64,000 nt of DNA from positions 124,001 to 188,000 of the forward strand of contig NZ_CP012023.1 in the NCBI RefSeq assembly GCF_001308265.1, given 5' to 3'. The notes below the pieces were generated by a model. That model had not been told where the DNA came from. It made no database searches and was given only the letters and a program-made list of their open reading frames with translations. This document shows positions 43,757 to 52,303 of this stretch, piece by piece; position 1 is the first letter of the stretch, and every line of letters starts with the position of its first letter. This stretch comes from Celeribacter marinus (GTDB lineage: Bacteria > Pseudomonadota > Alphaproteobacteria > Rhodobacterales > Rhodobacteraceae). The position numbers and the translations under genes were made by a program.

Positions 43757-46329
43757 CGCTGACCAAAACAGTTTGCCCTTATTGCGGGGTTGGTTGTGGC
43801 GTTTTGGCGGGCGCAGACGGCACGATCAAGGGCGACCCGGACCACCCCGCGAACTTCGGCAGGCTTTGTTCTAAAGGGACCGCACTGAGCGAAACGATCG
43901 ATCTGGAGGGGCGTCTTTTGGCCCCCAAAGTCCACGGTGTAGACACTGATTGGGATACCGCACTTGACCTGGTGGCCTCCAAGTTCAGCGAAGCAATTCG
44001 CGATCACGGCCCCGACAGCGTTGCGTTTTATGTGTCTGGGCAGTTGCTCACTGAGGACTACTACGTCGCCAACAAGTTGATGAAGGGCTTTATCGGGTCA
44101 GCAAATATAGACACCAATTCAAGACTTTGCATGGCGTCATCGGTCGCAGGTCATAAGCGTGCATTTGGATCTGATACCGTTCCCGGCATTTACGAAGACT
44201 TGGAAGACGCCGATTTAATTGTCTTGGTCGGATCAAATCTCGCGTGGTGCCATCCCGTTCTGCACCAACGCATTGCGGCGGCAAAGACGGCGCGGCCCGA
44301 CATGAAAGTGGTCAATATCGACCCGCGCAGAACCGCGACGACCGACTTGGCCGATGTCCATTTGCGGGTTGCCCCCGATGGGGATGTGGCGTTGTTCAAC
44401 GGGCTCCTGACTTATCTTGCCGAAACCAAAAATCTCGACCATGCCTATCTTGACGCACATGTTGCGGGCGCGCGGGAAGCAATTGAGTTGGCGGCTCAGA
44501 CCGATCCTTCGCAATCAGGACTTTCGCCAGAGGGCCTCGCGCAATTCTACGCGCTTTGGGCAGGCACTCCGAAGGTCGTGACCGTCTATTCGCAAGGCGT
44601 AAACCAATCGACAAGCGGAACTGATAAGGTCAACGCGATCATCAATTGCCACCTTGCAACAGGGCGGATTGGCAAGGCAGGCTGCGGGCCGTTCTCGGTC
44701 ACGGGCCAGCCCAACGCAATGGGGGGGCGAGAGGTCGGCGGGATGGCCAATATGCTGGCAAATCACCTCGATATCGAGAATGCAGGTCACCGTGATGCTG
44801 TTCAAGGTTTCTGGGCAAGCCCAACGATTTGCACGTCCGCGGGACTTAAGGCCATTGACCTTTTTCAAGCCTGTGCCGCAGGTAAAATCAAAGCGCTCTG
44901 GATCATATCCACGAACCCCGCCGTCAGCATGCCTGACGCAAAAGCCGTCGCCGCAGCAATCGCCAACGTGCCGTTTGTTGCGGTCTCTGACATCATGGCG
45001 CGGACGGACACTGGAGACCTTTCTGACGTGCTTTTGCCTGCGACAGGCTGGGGCGAAAAGGACGGCACCGTGACCAATTCAGAACGGCGCATTTCGCGGC
45101 AGCGGGCCTTTTTACCTCGCCCCGAAATGGCCCGTCCAGACTGGAAGATCATCTGTGATGTGGCCCAAAAGATGGGTTGGGGGGATGCGTTTTCCTATCG
45201 GTCTGCTGCCGAAGTATTCGCGGAGTATGTGGCGCTTTCTGCCGCAACACGTGACTTCGGTAGGGACCTTGATCTGAGCATTTTTGCCGACGCGGATTAC
45301 GCCGATTTGATCCCGACACAATGGCCCAACAACAAACGCTTCTTTGCGAATGGCGGGTTTTTTCATCCGGATGGCAAGGCGCGAATGATTGCTGTGACGC
45401 CGCCCGTTGCGGTGCCTTCTGAGGGGTTGACGCTGAATACGGGGCGTAATCGCGACCAATGGCACACGATGACGCGCACGGGAAAGGCACCCCGTTTGGG
45501 GGCCCATTTGGCGGAACCCTACGCTGAAATGCACCCTGATGATGCGACCGCGATGGGCGTTGGCTACGGCGATCTTGTTGCAGTTAAAAGCCTTCATGGT
45601 GATGTGATATTACGAGCCTTGATCACTGATCGCGCGACCAAGGGACAAGTGTTTGCGCCGATGCATTGGACCGGGCAGCAGGCCGCCTCTGGCAAGATCA
45701 ACCAGCTCATTACATCTAATGTGGACCCTATATCGGGACAACCTGCTCTGAAGACGGGCAGTATCGTGGCGCGAAGGTTCGAGGCCGCTTGGTTCGGGTT
45801 CGGGGCGAGTGTGTCGCCACTTGCACCGACTGGTCGCTACGCTGCGATCAGTCGAACGGCGACGGGGTGGCAAGGCGAGTTTGCGGATACCAAAGCGCCT
45901 GACGATTGGGACCCTTTTGTGCGTGATATCTTAGCGGCACCCAGTGGCGATATTTCCGTTTTGGAGGACTTAAAAAGCGGTCTTGTCCGAATTGCGCTTC
46001 ACGAGGGTAAACGATTGACTGCCCTCTTTTTCGCGAGCCCAACGCCCGTGCGTTTGGCGCGATCCTATGTTGTTTCGTTGATCGGGACAGAAACAAGCGC
46101 CTTGTCGTCACTGGCAGGGCGCGGGGGGGCGGATCATGTGGATGCGGGAGCGATCATCTGCGCGTGCATGAATGTCGGGGTCAACACTGTGCGCAGCGCA
46201 ATTGCAGACGGCGCGAGGACGGTTGATGCCATCGGCGAAGTAACTTGTGCAGGCACAAATTGTGGCTCATGCAAGCCTGAACTCTCCGCTATTTTGGCAG
46301 GATTGCAATTACCGATGGCTGCTGAATGA
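43753..46329 (+). CDS. nasA: Assimilatory nitrate reductase catalytic subunit NasA
   Basis: Molybdopterin enzyme that reduces nitrate to nitrite, 858 residues. The N-terminal [4Fe-4S] site is 'VCPYCGVGCGVLAG' with the fourth cysteine in 'GRLCSKGTAL'. Molybdopterin-binding regions include 'DTNSRLCMASSVAGHKRAFG', 'QGVNQSTSGTDKVNAIINCH' and 'TGQPNAMGGREVGGMANML'. The C terminus carries a BFD-like [2Fe-2S] module ('CACMNVGVNTVRSAI', 'CAGTNCGSCKPEL'), typical of NAD(P)H- or ferredoxin-linked NasA forms without a separate electron-transfer subunit. It is the last complete gene of the nitrate operon. Confidence 0.96.
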   Translation: MTLTKTVCPYCGVGCGVLAGADGTIKGDPDHPANFGRLCSKGTALSETIDLEGRLLAPKVHGVDTDWDTALDLVASKFSEAIRDHGPDSVAFYVSGQLLTEDYYVANKLMKGFIGSANIDTNSRLCMASSVAGHKRAFGSDTVPGIYEDLEDADLIVLVGSNLAWCHPVLHQRIAAAKTARPDMKVVNIDPRRTATTDLADVHLRVAPDGDVALFNGLLTYLAETKNLDHAYLDAHVAGAREAIELAAQTDPSQSGLSPEGLAQFYALWAGTPKVVTVYSQGVNQSTSGTDKVNAIINCHLATGRIGKAGCGPFSVTGQPNAMGGREVGGMANMLANHLDIENAGHRDAVQGFWASPTICTSAGLKAIDLFQACAAGKIKALWIISTNPAVSMPDAKAVAAAIANVPFVAVSDIMARTDTGDLSDVLLPATGWGEKDGTVTNSERRISRQRAFLPRPEMARPDWKIICDVAQKMGWGDAFSYRSAAEVFAEYVALSAATRDFGRDLDLSIFADADYADLIPTQWPNNKRFFANGGFFHPDGKARMIAVTPPVAVPSEGLTLNTGRNRDQWHTMTRTGKAPRLGAHLAEPYAEMHPDDATAMGVGYGDLVAVKSLHGDVILRALITDRATKGQVFAPMHWTGQQAASGKINQLITSNVDPISGQPALKTGSIVARRFEAAWFGFGASVSPLAPTGRYAAISRTATGWQGEFADTKAPDDWDPFVRDILAAPSGDISVLEDLKSGLVRIALHEGKRLTALFFASPTPVRLARSYVVSLIGTETSALSSLAGRGGADHVDAGAIICACMNVGVNTVRSAIADGARTVDAIGEVTCAGTNCGSCKPELSAILAGLQLPMAAE

Positions 46330-46502
46330 CGCGTACTCCGTTTGTCGGTATCGTGGCCCAAGGTAAAGGTCGCCCGCGTAGCTTGACCCAAGATGAAGTA
46401 CACAACGCGATGGCATTGATGTTGTCGGGCGATGCCGCCATCCAGTCGTGCGCCGCCGGTCCCTCACATTTGGGACAGTGTCGATTCTTGCACGAGTTAT
46501 AA
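46326..46502 (+). pseudogene. 5' remnant of a glycosyl/phosphoribosyl transferase-like gene
   Basis: Starts as ATGA overlapping the nasA stop. It reads 'PFVGIVAQGKGRPRSLTQDE' and 'VHNAMALMLSGDAA', which looks like the N terminus of the TrpD/YbiB-like transferase family, then changes abruptly to sequence coding an IS91 transposase on the other strand and ends at 46502 after 58 residues. The gene was evidently the next member of the nitrate operon before mobile elements cut it. The family call rests on a short segment. Confidence 0.6.
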
Positions 46503-46512
46503 GCGATGACGT
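46433..46512 (-). mobile_element. IS91-family transposase remnant
   Basis: The minus strand reads 'HVIAYNSCKNRHCPKCEGPA' then 'AHDWMAA', the zinc-binding N-terminal motif C-x(2)-N-R-H-C-P-K-C of IS91-type transposases. Only this fragment of about 80 bases remains, between the truncated transferase gene and the IS3 remnant. Confidence 0.75.
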
Positions 46513-47108
46513 GGTCTGGCAAATTCGGACAGCGTGCTAAGGTGTATCCAACACTGATGAATGGATACGAGAATGACGAAGCGACGAAACGTTTCAGACA
46601 GGTTTAAGGCTGTTGTGGCGCTTGTGGCGCTGCGTGGCGACAGGACAGTTCAGGAGATTGCAGCTTACCTTCCTCAATCCGGCTTCTCGGCTGGGCGACA
46701 TCGTGTGCGCCGACATCACATAAAGACCTCCACGTTGCTGCCGTTGTCGATGACAATGATCAAGTGCTGGGAACACAGAGCTTTGCCACAACACGGCGGG
46801 GTTACAAGCAAATGCTGACATGGATGCGCTCATTCGGAGACTGGAAACGGATTGGGGTCGAATGCACCGGCAGCTATTGCGCGGGGCTTTTGCGATATAT
46901 GCAGATCGCTCGTGTAGACATTCTTGAAGTGACTGCACCGGATAAGCTTTATCGCAAACGGCGGTCCAAGCGCGCCGCATAGCCTTTGATAAGCGCACTC
47001 CGGACATCGCATACTTTGGCTACGCAGAGATACGAAAAGCGGCATGAACACACACCAGATGCATTTTAGCCAAGCCGCAAACCTGTCCTGAAAAGCAGGA
47101 CCACTTCA
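46506..47108 (+). mobile_element. IS3-family element, copy 2, internally deleted
   Basis: The left end TGACGTGGTCTGGCAAATTC (from 46506) and the right end CAGGACCACTTCA (to 47108) match the ends of the element at 17558-18881, in opposite orientation. The reading from 46561 joins OrfA ('MTKRRNVSDRFKAVVALVAL', 'RGDRTVQEIA') directly to the middle of OrfB ('AYLPQSGFSAGRHRVRR'), so the intervening part is gone. After an IS110 fragment, the OrfB tail returns as 'FDKRTPDIAYFGYAEIRKAA' and ends at 47047. The element is 603 bp instead of about 1,320. Confidence 0.85.
46712..46978 (+). mobile_element. IS110-family transposase fragment inside the IS3 remnant
   Basis: One frame reads 'SHKDLHVAAVVDDNDQVLGT', 'QSFATTRRGYKQMLTWMRSF' and 'RIGVECTGSYCAGLLRYMQI', then 'DILEVTAPDKLYRKRRSK'. 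This is the N-terminal RuvC-like part of an IS110/IS116 transposase; the first catalytic aspartate is missing and the C-terminal half is absent. It lies between the OrfB middle and tail of the IS3 copy. Confidence 0.8.
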
Positions 47109-47160
47109 GTATTGCCTCGAGGATATGATCGTCATTTTGGCAAAGGTCATTTCAAATTCT

Positions 47161-48054
47161 CTAAGCCTTATGGCGCAGTGCATCCGTCAAGATTTTGAAC
47201 ACGGGCATATTCTGACGTCGGCTCGGATAGTAGAGGTAATAACCCTCGAAGAACGGCGACCAATCGTCCAGTACTTGGACGAGAGTTCCCGCCTCCAACG
47301 CTTCTGCCACGATATTCTCGGGCATGTAAGCAATCCCTAGGGCTGAAACGGCCGCGTCGATCATCGCGTAGGCGTTGTTAAAGACCAGCTGGCCATCGAC
47401 GCGAACGCGCAGTGGCTGCTCGTCTTTCTCGAATTCCCAAGAATAGAGGCCGCCAGACGTGATATGGCGCATGCCAATGCAGTTGTGATGGATGAGATCC
47501 TGCGGATGTTCTGGTACGCCTCGGCGAGCGACGTAGCTGGGCGACGCCACGGCCACCAGCCGCCAATCCGGACCTATCCGCACTGCGATCATGTCCTTCT
47601 CGATGCTCTCGCCCAGCCGGACACCGGCATCAAACCCGTCCTCGACGATATTGCGAAAGCCGCCGTCAATGCTGAATTCGATGGCGATGTCGGGATTTGA
47701 GGCAAGGACTGGTTTCAGCTTTGGCCAGACAACGCTTTCGAAGGCGTGGTCGGAAAGCGTCAGGCGGATCGACCCTGACGGCATATCGCGCAGGGCCATC
47801 AGATCGGCGATGTCATCCTCGATAGCGGCAAAGCGCGGGGAAATAGTCTCAAGCAGCCGCTCGCCTGCTGCAGTCAGGGCCACGTTGCGCGTGGTCCGCG
47901 TCAGAATAGAGACGCCCATCCGCGCCTCGAGGTCTTTGATCCGCTGGCTGAGTGTCGATTGTGCCACGCCAATTTTGGCTGCTGCCTTGGTGAAGCTGCG
48001 CAGTTCGGCCACGGCCTGAAACCAGACAAGATCGTTAAAATCGGGCTTGCGCAT
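47161..48054 (-). CDS. LysR-family transcriptional regulator
   Basis: A 297-residue regulator with an N-terminal winged helix-turn-helix ('FQAVAELRSFTKAAAKIGVA', 'QSTLSQRIKDLEARMGVSIL', 'RTTRNVALTAAGERLL') and a C-terminal effector-binding domain from about 90 ('GSIRLTLSDHAFESVVWPKL'). It resembles the group that controls neighbouring oxidoreductase or efflux genes. It is divergent from the cyclophilin-like, SDR-remnant, cupin and MFS genes, which are its likely targets. No clear T-N11-A operator was picked out in the 158-base gap. Confidence 0.92.
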   Translation of the reverse strand: MRKPDFNDLVWFQAVAELRSFTKAAAKIGVAQSTLSQRIKDLEARMGVSILTRTTRNVALTAAGERLLETISPRFAAIEDDIADLMALRDMPSGSIRLTLSDHAFESVVWPKLKPVLASNPDIAIEFSIDGGFRNIVEDGFDAGVRLGESIEKDMIAVRIGPDWRLVAVASPSYVARRGVPEHPQDLIHHNCIGMRHITSGGLYSWEFEKDEQPLRVRVDGQLVFNNAYAMIDAAVSALGIAYMPENIVAEALEAGTLVQVLDDWSPFFEGYYLYYPSRRQNMPVFKILTDALRHKA

Positions 48055-48212
48055 CGAATACTCCCACTTGCCTCTGGATGATTGATCGAGGCAGGCGATA
48101 AGTCCATGCGGAATTACTGTACTAATTGCGAAGGCCGATTTGGCTTAAGTATCTAAAAATCGAAACGCAGACCAGTGCGATGCTGCACTTTTGCCCATCG
48201 AAAGGAGGGAAA

Positions 48213-48620
48213 ATGCTACGCACCGTCTTACTGTCACTAACCCTCGTAGGAGCGAGTTTTCCCGCCATGGCCCAGGACCGCATTCGTATCACCAGCGGGA
48301 ATAACTCTGTTGTCGCGACGCTGAATGACAATCCTGCTGCACTGGCTCGTCGGGTCATGTTGCCGTTGGAGCTGCCGATGCCCGACCACTTACGGCAGGA
48401 AAAGACGGGCAAGCTGCCACGGGGCCTGCCGTCCGCCGTCCGCCAGCGTGATTTCGCGACCGGCACGCTCGGGCTTTGGGGTACGGGCGATTTCGTCATT
48501 TACTACCGGACGGGGCGCGTACCCTTGCCGGGGATCGTGATCCTTGGCGAGGTCCTAGACGACGTGTCGATTTTCGACCACGCCGACCCAGTTACGGTCA
48601 CGATTGAAGCTGTGGACTGA
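48213..48620 (+). CDS. Secreted cyclophilin-like fold protein
   Basis: A 135-residue protein with signal peptide 'MLRTVLLSLTLVGASFPAMA'. The ATG at 48213 follows AAAGGAGGG. The mature part ('RIRITSGNNSVVATLNDNPA', 'LPLELPMPDHLRQEK', 'YYRTGRVPLPGIVILGEVLD') matches the cyclophilin-like domain found in small periplasmic proteins beside LysR, SDR and MFS genes. Catalytic prolyl-isomerase residues are not evident, so the name refers to the fold. It is the first gene divergent from the LysR regulator. Confidence 0.75.
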   Translation: MLRTVLLSLTLVGASFPAMAQDRIRITSGNNSVVATLNDNPAALARRVMLPLELPMPDHLRQEKTGKLPRGLPSAVRQRDFATGTLGLWGTGDFVIYYRTGRVPLPGIVILGEVLDDVSIFDHADPVTVTIEAVD

Positions 48621-48682
48621 CCGTCCATAGCTCACATCTGCGGGGTTCGCTCCGTTTTTCACAAGACAACCGGAGAGCTATA

Positions 48683-48817
48683 ATGAGCAACAATATTTCA
48701 GGCAAAGTCGGTATTCCCGCAGACAGCTTTGCGCGAATGGCGGCATTTGCGATCAGCCAACCCGAGGATGTGGATGTAAGCGAAATCATCTTCCGCCCAA
48801 CAGCTCAACAGCTTTGA
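48683..48817 (+). pseudogene. Short-chain dehydrogenase remnant (in-frame internal deletion)
   Basis: A 44-residue reading that begins like an SDR ('MSNNISGKVG') and then continues at once with the C terminus of an SDR ('IPADSFARMAAFAISQPEDV' and 'SEIIFRPTAQQL'). Everything between, including the Rossmann glycine motif and the catalytic Tyr-Lys, is absent. It has an AGAGCTATA upstream but no strong ribosome site. A further scrap, 'RYPVVIFVAAANRDLTMARD', follows at about 48819-48889 in another frame and cannot be assigned. Confidence 0.7.
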
Positions 48818-48922
48818 TCGTTACCCCGTGGTGATCTTCGTCGCTGCGGCAAATCGCGATCTTACGATGGCGCGAGATATTGCGAAGTGAATTGCCCTTT
48901 ACGGGCAAACCTAGGAAAGGTC

Positions 48923-49324
48923 ATGTCAATGAAGATCATGCGCGCAGGATCACAACCGTCGGTCTGCGGCCCGACAGATTATTTCACCGGCCAAGTTCGG
49001 ATCGACCCACTCTTCACGTTTGAGGCCCCGGGCCGCACTGGGAGTGCTTTAGTGCCGTTCGAACCCGGCGCCCGAACGGCGTGGCACACTCACCCCGCCG
49101 GACAGGCATTGATCGTCACGGCCGGCATGGGGCGCGTGCAGCGAGAAGGCGGTCCCATCGAAGTGATCCGCCCCGGCGACGTCATTTGTTTTGCGGCAGG
49201 CGAAAAACACTGGCACGGTGCGTCACCCGACACAGCCATGTCGCACATCGCGGTCCATGAGAGCCTGGACGGAAGCCCAGTCACGTGGTTGGAGCAGGTC
49301 ATCGACGACGACTACCACGGCTGA
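48923..49324 (+). CDS. Cupin-domain protein
   Basis: A 133-residue single-domain cupin. The start at 48923 follows AGGAAAGG. Metal-site motif 1 is '[20 protein letters not shown]' (two His and a later Glu-like position) and motif 2 '[20 protein letters not shown]' with His residues. '[18 protein letters not shown]' at the N terminus is the pattern of the small cupins annotated as mandelonitrile-lyase-like or carboxymuconolactone-associated. The specific reaction is unknown. It sits in the LysR-linked gene row before the MFS exporter. Confidence 0.83.
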   Translation: MSMKIMRAGSQPSVCGPTDYFTGQVRIDPLFTFEAPGRTGSALVPFEPGARTAWHTHPAGQALIVTAGMGRVQREGGPIEVIRPGDVICFAAGEKHWHGASPDTAMSHIAVHESLDGSPVTWLEQVIDDDYHG

Positions 49325-49420
49325 CCGTCAGTGGTAGAGTTGGCCCGACCCACGGCGCTTGCGCCGAGCCACCTCGTCATGTAACGCCTTTTTCCGTTTT
49401 TGTTGCTTTGGGATTTGCGA

Positions 49421-50620
49421 ATGAACACCACCGGCTCTCACCCATCATCCGTCGCAAACCCTGCCACCGGAGCCGTCCTTTCGATGACGCTCTGCGTCGC
49501 GGCTTTGATCGCGTCTGAGTTCATGCCGGTCAGCCTTTTGACCCCGATCGCAACCGACCCAGGCGTGTCGGAAGGGCAGGTGGGACAGGCAATTTCGATC
49601 TCCGGTATCTTCGCAGTACTCACGAGCCTGAGCGCCGCAAGCGTGACCCGCAATATCGATCGTAGGACGGTGTTGTTGGCCTTTTCGGTCATATTGATCG
49701 CATCGGGATTGATCGTCACGTTTGCGCCAAATTACATCACACTCATGGCTGGCCGGTTGTTGTTGGGGATCGCCATCGGCGGCTTCTGGGGTATGTCCAC
49801 TGCCATCATCATGCGCCTCTTGCCCGAAGGAGATGTGCCTTGGGGGCTCGCCATGCTGAACGCGGGCGTCGCGATTGCGGCAACCGTCTCTGCACCGCTC
49901 GGGGCCTTTTTGGGAGATCTGATTGGTTGGCGGGGTGCGTTCTTTCTGGTCGTGCCCCTTGGGCTGGTTGCGCTGATCTGGCAGTGGGTCAGCATGCCGC
50001 CCCTGCCTCCGCGCGGACGTGCCACACGGGGGAATGTCTTTGGCCTGCTGCGGCGTCCGCAAATCGCTTTCGGCATGGCGGCGATCTTGTTCTTGTTCAT
50101 GGGCCAATTTGCACTCTTCACCTACCTGCGCCCCTACCTCGAAAGCGTAGCGGGTTATTCGGTCAACGCACTGTCTGTGGTGTTTCTCGGGCTCGGTCTC
50201 GCAGGTGTCGCTGGGTCGTGGATGGTCAGCAAGCGACTGGCGCGCTACCTTTATGCCATCAATATTGCCATTCCACTACTGATGGCGGTGATTGCTGTGC
50301 TGTTGATCTCGGTCACGCCACGGCAAATCCCGATTGCTGTTCTGCTCGTTGCCTGGGGCTTCGTCGCGACCGCGGCGCCGGTGGGCTGGGGCACGTGGCT
50401 CAGTCGCGTTCTGCGTGACGAGGCCGAGGAAGGCGGCGGTTTGCAGGTGGCAGTCATCCAGTTCGCCATCGCCTTGGGCGCATCGGGTGGCGGGTTGATG
50501 TTTGATCGCACCGGATGGTGGGGAACTTTCGGCCTTGCCGCAATCCTGCTTGTCGGGTCTGCAATTTCCGCCTTCGCGGCCAAGATACATTGGGAGAAAA
50601 CCCTTGATGTGTGCAAGTGA
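49421..50620 (+). CDS. MFS transporter, drug:H+ antiporter-1-like
   Basis: A 399-residue inner-membrane protein with 12 predicted helices. The start at 49421 begins 'MNTTGSHPSSVANPATGAVL'. 'CVAALIASEFMPVSLLTPIA' in helix 1 and 'RNIDRRTVLLAFSVILIASG' in the loop 2-3 region are the typical DHA1 exporter motifs; 'AGRLLLGIAIGGFWGMSTAI' and 'LPEGDVPWGLAMLNAGVAIA' follow. Related proteins export purines, arabinose analogues or drugs; the substrate cannot be told. It ends the LysR-linked row and is followed by IS debris. Confidence 0.88.
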   Translation: MNTTGSHPSSVANPATGAVLSMTLCVAALIASEFMPVSLLTPIATDPGVSEGQVGQAISISGIFAVLTSLSAASVTRNIDRRTVLLAFSVILIASGLIVTFAPNYITLMAGRLLLGIAIGGFWGMSTAIIMRLLPEGDVPWGLAMLNAGVAIAATVSAPLGAFLGDLIGWRGAFFLVVPLGLVALIWQWVSMPPLPPRGRATRGNVFGLLRRPQIAFGMAAILFLFMGQFALFTYLRPYLESVAGYSVNALSVVFLGLGLAGVAGSWMVSKRLARYLYAINIAIPLLMAVIAVLLISVTPRQIPIAVLLVAWGFVATAAPVGWGTWLSRVLRDEAEEGGGLQVAVIQFAIALGASGGGLMFDRTGWWGTFGLAAILLVGSAISAFAAKIHWEKTLDVCK

Positions 50621-50647
50621 CTTCAATCGCTTCTGAATGTTGCAAGG

Positions 50648-50799
50648 TGAGGTGCCCCCAGTTCCCTAGACGCTTTGCTTGGTAATTTTGTAAGCAAGGA
50701 GAGACAGATGTGAACAAGGGAATACGGTTTACAGACGAGTTCAAACAGGCCGCTGTGGGCGTTCAGGCCATCGAGCATCACCACCAACTTGAGCTTTAG
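50648..50799 (+). mobile_element. 5' remnant of an IS3-family element
   Basis: TGAGGTGCCCCCAGTTCCCT at 50648 is an IS3-type terminal sequence followed by a GGAGAG site and a GTG-started reading (50710-50799) 'GIRFTDEFKQAAVG' that matches OrfA N termini, then runs into unrelated sequence. The rest to 51142 has no convincing gene, only stop-rich readings on both strands. Confidence 0.65.
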
Positions 50800-51142
50800 C
50801 GAATGGGCCACGGTTTTCGGTGACGCTAATATGACCACCGCGACCCTCGACCCGATCACCCACCGCTTTAACAAACGTATGGTGACTGCCTTTGTTTGTT
50901 GTAACAGAGTTCGCCTTCGGGGAAGGGGCATGGGTGTTTTCGACTTTACCCAAGAAGCGGTCTTTAAGGATGAAACGCAGGCGGACCTGCGGTTCCATCC
51001 AGAATAAGCGCAGGGCTAGGTGGCACTGAGCGCAGCGAAGAGGTTGGTCAGCGCAGTCGCGCTGTCGTGTCATACTCACCGAAAAGCCAACATAGCGTTC
51101 GCTTCTGTTGGACATCGTTAGGGAGATAGATGCATTGCCATA

Positions 51143-51169
51143 TGGCATCATAGTTGCTATATGATGCCA
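51143..51169 (+). promoter_or_regulatory. Operator of the Xre/RES toxin-antitoxin pair
   Basis: Perfect inverted repeat TGGCATCATA (51143-51152) and TATGATGCCA (51160-51169) with a 7-base spacer, placed 14 bases before the antitoxin ATG. A further half-like TTGCCATATGGCA sits just upstream. The position fits autorepression by the antitoxin. Confidence 0.72.
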
Positions 51170-51182
51170 AAAGGAGAGTCTA

Positions 51183-51593
51183 ATGGCACTTCAACCCGTC
51201 ACAACCTGCGCACCTGATTTTGTACCTGCCAAAATTACTGATGAGGAAGGCGGGGCAATGCTGCGTGCCGTTCTAAACCTGTTCGGAAAATGGGACATCA
51301 CGGATGAAGAGGCCGCTGTCCTGCTTGACCTTCCGGTGCGAACTTATCGTCGCTGGAAAGCTGGTCAGCCTGGGCGCATTAACCGAGACATGAAAGCAAG
51401 GCTATCCAATCTTTTGGGTGTCCATAAAGCGCTTCGCATCATCTTTTCGGAACCGGATCGAACCTACGGCTGGATCAAAGCGCGAAACACAGCATTTGGC
51501 GACCGATCAGCTCTTAATATCATGCTCGGCGGTGATCTCACGGACCTCATGCGCGTTCGCCGGTATGTCGATGCGGAGCGTGGCGCTTGGTAA
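51183..51593 (+). CDS. Xre/MbcA/ParS-type antitoxin
   Basis: A 136-residue antitoxin with an Xre-like helix-turn-helix ('KWDITDEEAAVLLDLPVRTY', 'RRWKAGQPGRINRDMKARLS') and a C-terminal MbcA/ParS toxin-binding segment ('GDRSALNIMLGGDLTDLMRV', 'RRYVDAERGAW'). It neutralises the RES toxin encoded next and represses the operon through the inverted repeat at 51143-51169. The ATG follows AAAGGAGAG. Its stop overlaps the toxin start region, giving coupled translation. Confidence 0.9.
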   Translation: MALQPVTTCAPDFVPAKITDEEGGAMLRAVLNLFGKWDITDEEAAVLLDLPVRTYRRWKAGQPGRINRDMKARLSNLLGVHKALRIIFSEPDRTYGWIKARNTAFGDRSALNIMLGGDLTDLMRVRRYVDAERGAW

Positions 51594-52303
51594 TCAATAC
51601 CGCCGATATTCCAGTCAATCATGTCGTGTGGGATCGCGCTGTTCGGATCATTCGAAGCGTGTTCCCGCCAATCGATCTGTTCGAGGACATTGCTGAGCCA
51701 GAAGACTGGCCTTTGCTCATCTCGGCTGAGCAGAAAACAAATCCAAGGCTGATGGAGACCATTGGCAACATTGACCTGATTCCGGCTGAGCGACGGGTTG
51801 GAGGGCTGGGGGCCAGTTATCTGATGGCACCGTTCACACATACCAGTGTGGATCGGCCGAGCCGATTTTCAGATGGCCGTTTGGGTGTCCTCTATATCGC
51901 AAGTGACTTTGAAACTGCCGTCCATGAGACTGCGCATCACTATGCAGGTTTTATGTCAGCTACGAATGAGGCGCCAGGCTGGGTTTCGCAGTTTCGCGAA
52001 CTCTTGATGGGTGTGGATGCGCGGTTGCATGACATCAGGGGCGACATCAGCGATTTCGATGCGGCACTCGATCCTAACGATTATACGAACTCCCAGAATC
52101 TCGCCGCGGCACTTAGAGCGGGTGACTCTGAAGGGATCACATATCCCAGTGTGCGTGGGGCAGGAGATTGTGTCGGACTCTTCTACCCAGATCTCGCCCA
52201 TCACCCCGTACAAGGGCGGCACCTTGCTTATCACTGGGATGGGACACGGGTCGATCTCATCCGAGAGTCAGCGACGGGCAGTGTATTTCGGGTCGTGGAC
52301 TAA
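51587..52303 (+). CDS. RES-domain toxin (NAD+-degrading)
   Basis: A 238-residue RES-family protein. RES toxins with Xre antitoxins act as NAD+ phosphorylases or glycohydrolases that deplete NAD+. Visible parts: 'VVWDRAVRIIRSVFPPIDLF', 'SRFSDGRLGVLYIASDFETA' with 'VHETAHHYAG' (the R...Y...E positions), and 'GDCVGLFYPDLAHH'. The likely start is TTG at 51587, overlapping the antitoxin stop by 7 bases. It appears complete. The pair lies between IS debris and the Nudix gene, a typical accessory position. Confidence 0.86.
   Translation: MVINTADIPVNHVVWDRAVRIIRSVFPPIDLFEDIAEPEDWPLLISAEQKTNPRLMETIGNIDLIPAERRVGGLGASYLMAPFTHTSVDRPSRFSDGRLGVLYIASDFETAVHETAHHYAGFMSATNEAPGWVSQFRELLMGVDARLHDIRGDISDFDAALDPNDYTNSQNLAAALRAGDSEGITYPSVRGAGDCVGLFYPDLAHHPVQGRHLAYHWDGTRVDLIRESATGSVFRVVD

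Noticed and set aside
50741..51151. A 136-codon minus-strand reading in the IS debris
   Set aside because: Composition and lack of motifs suggest a shadow in decayed mobile DNA; no start site is convincing.
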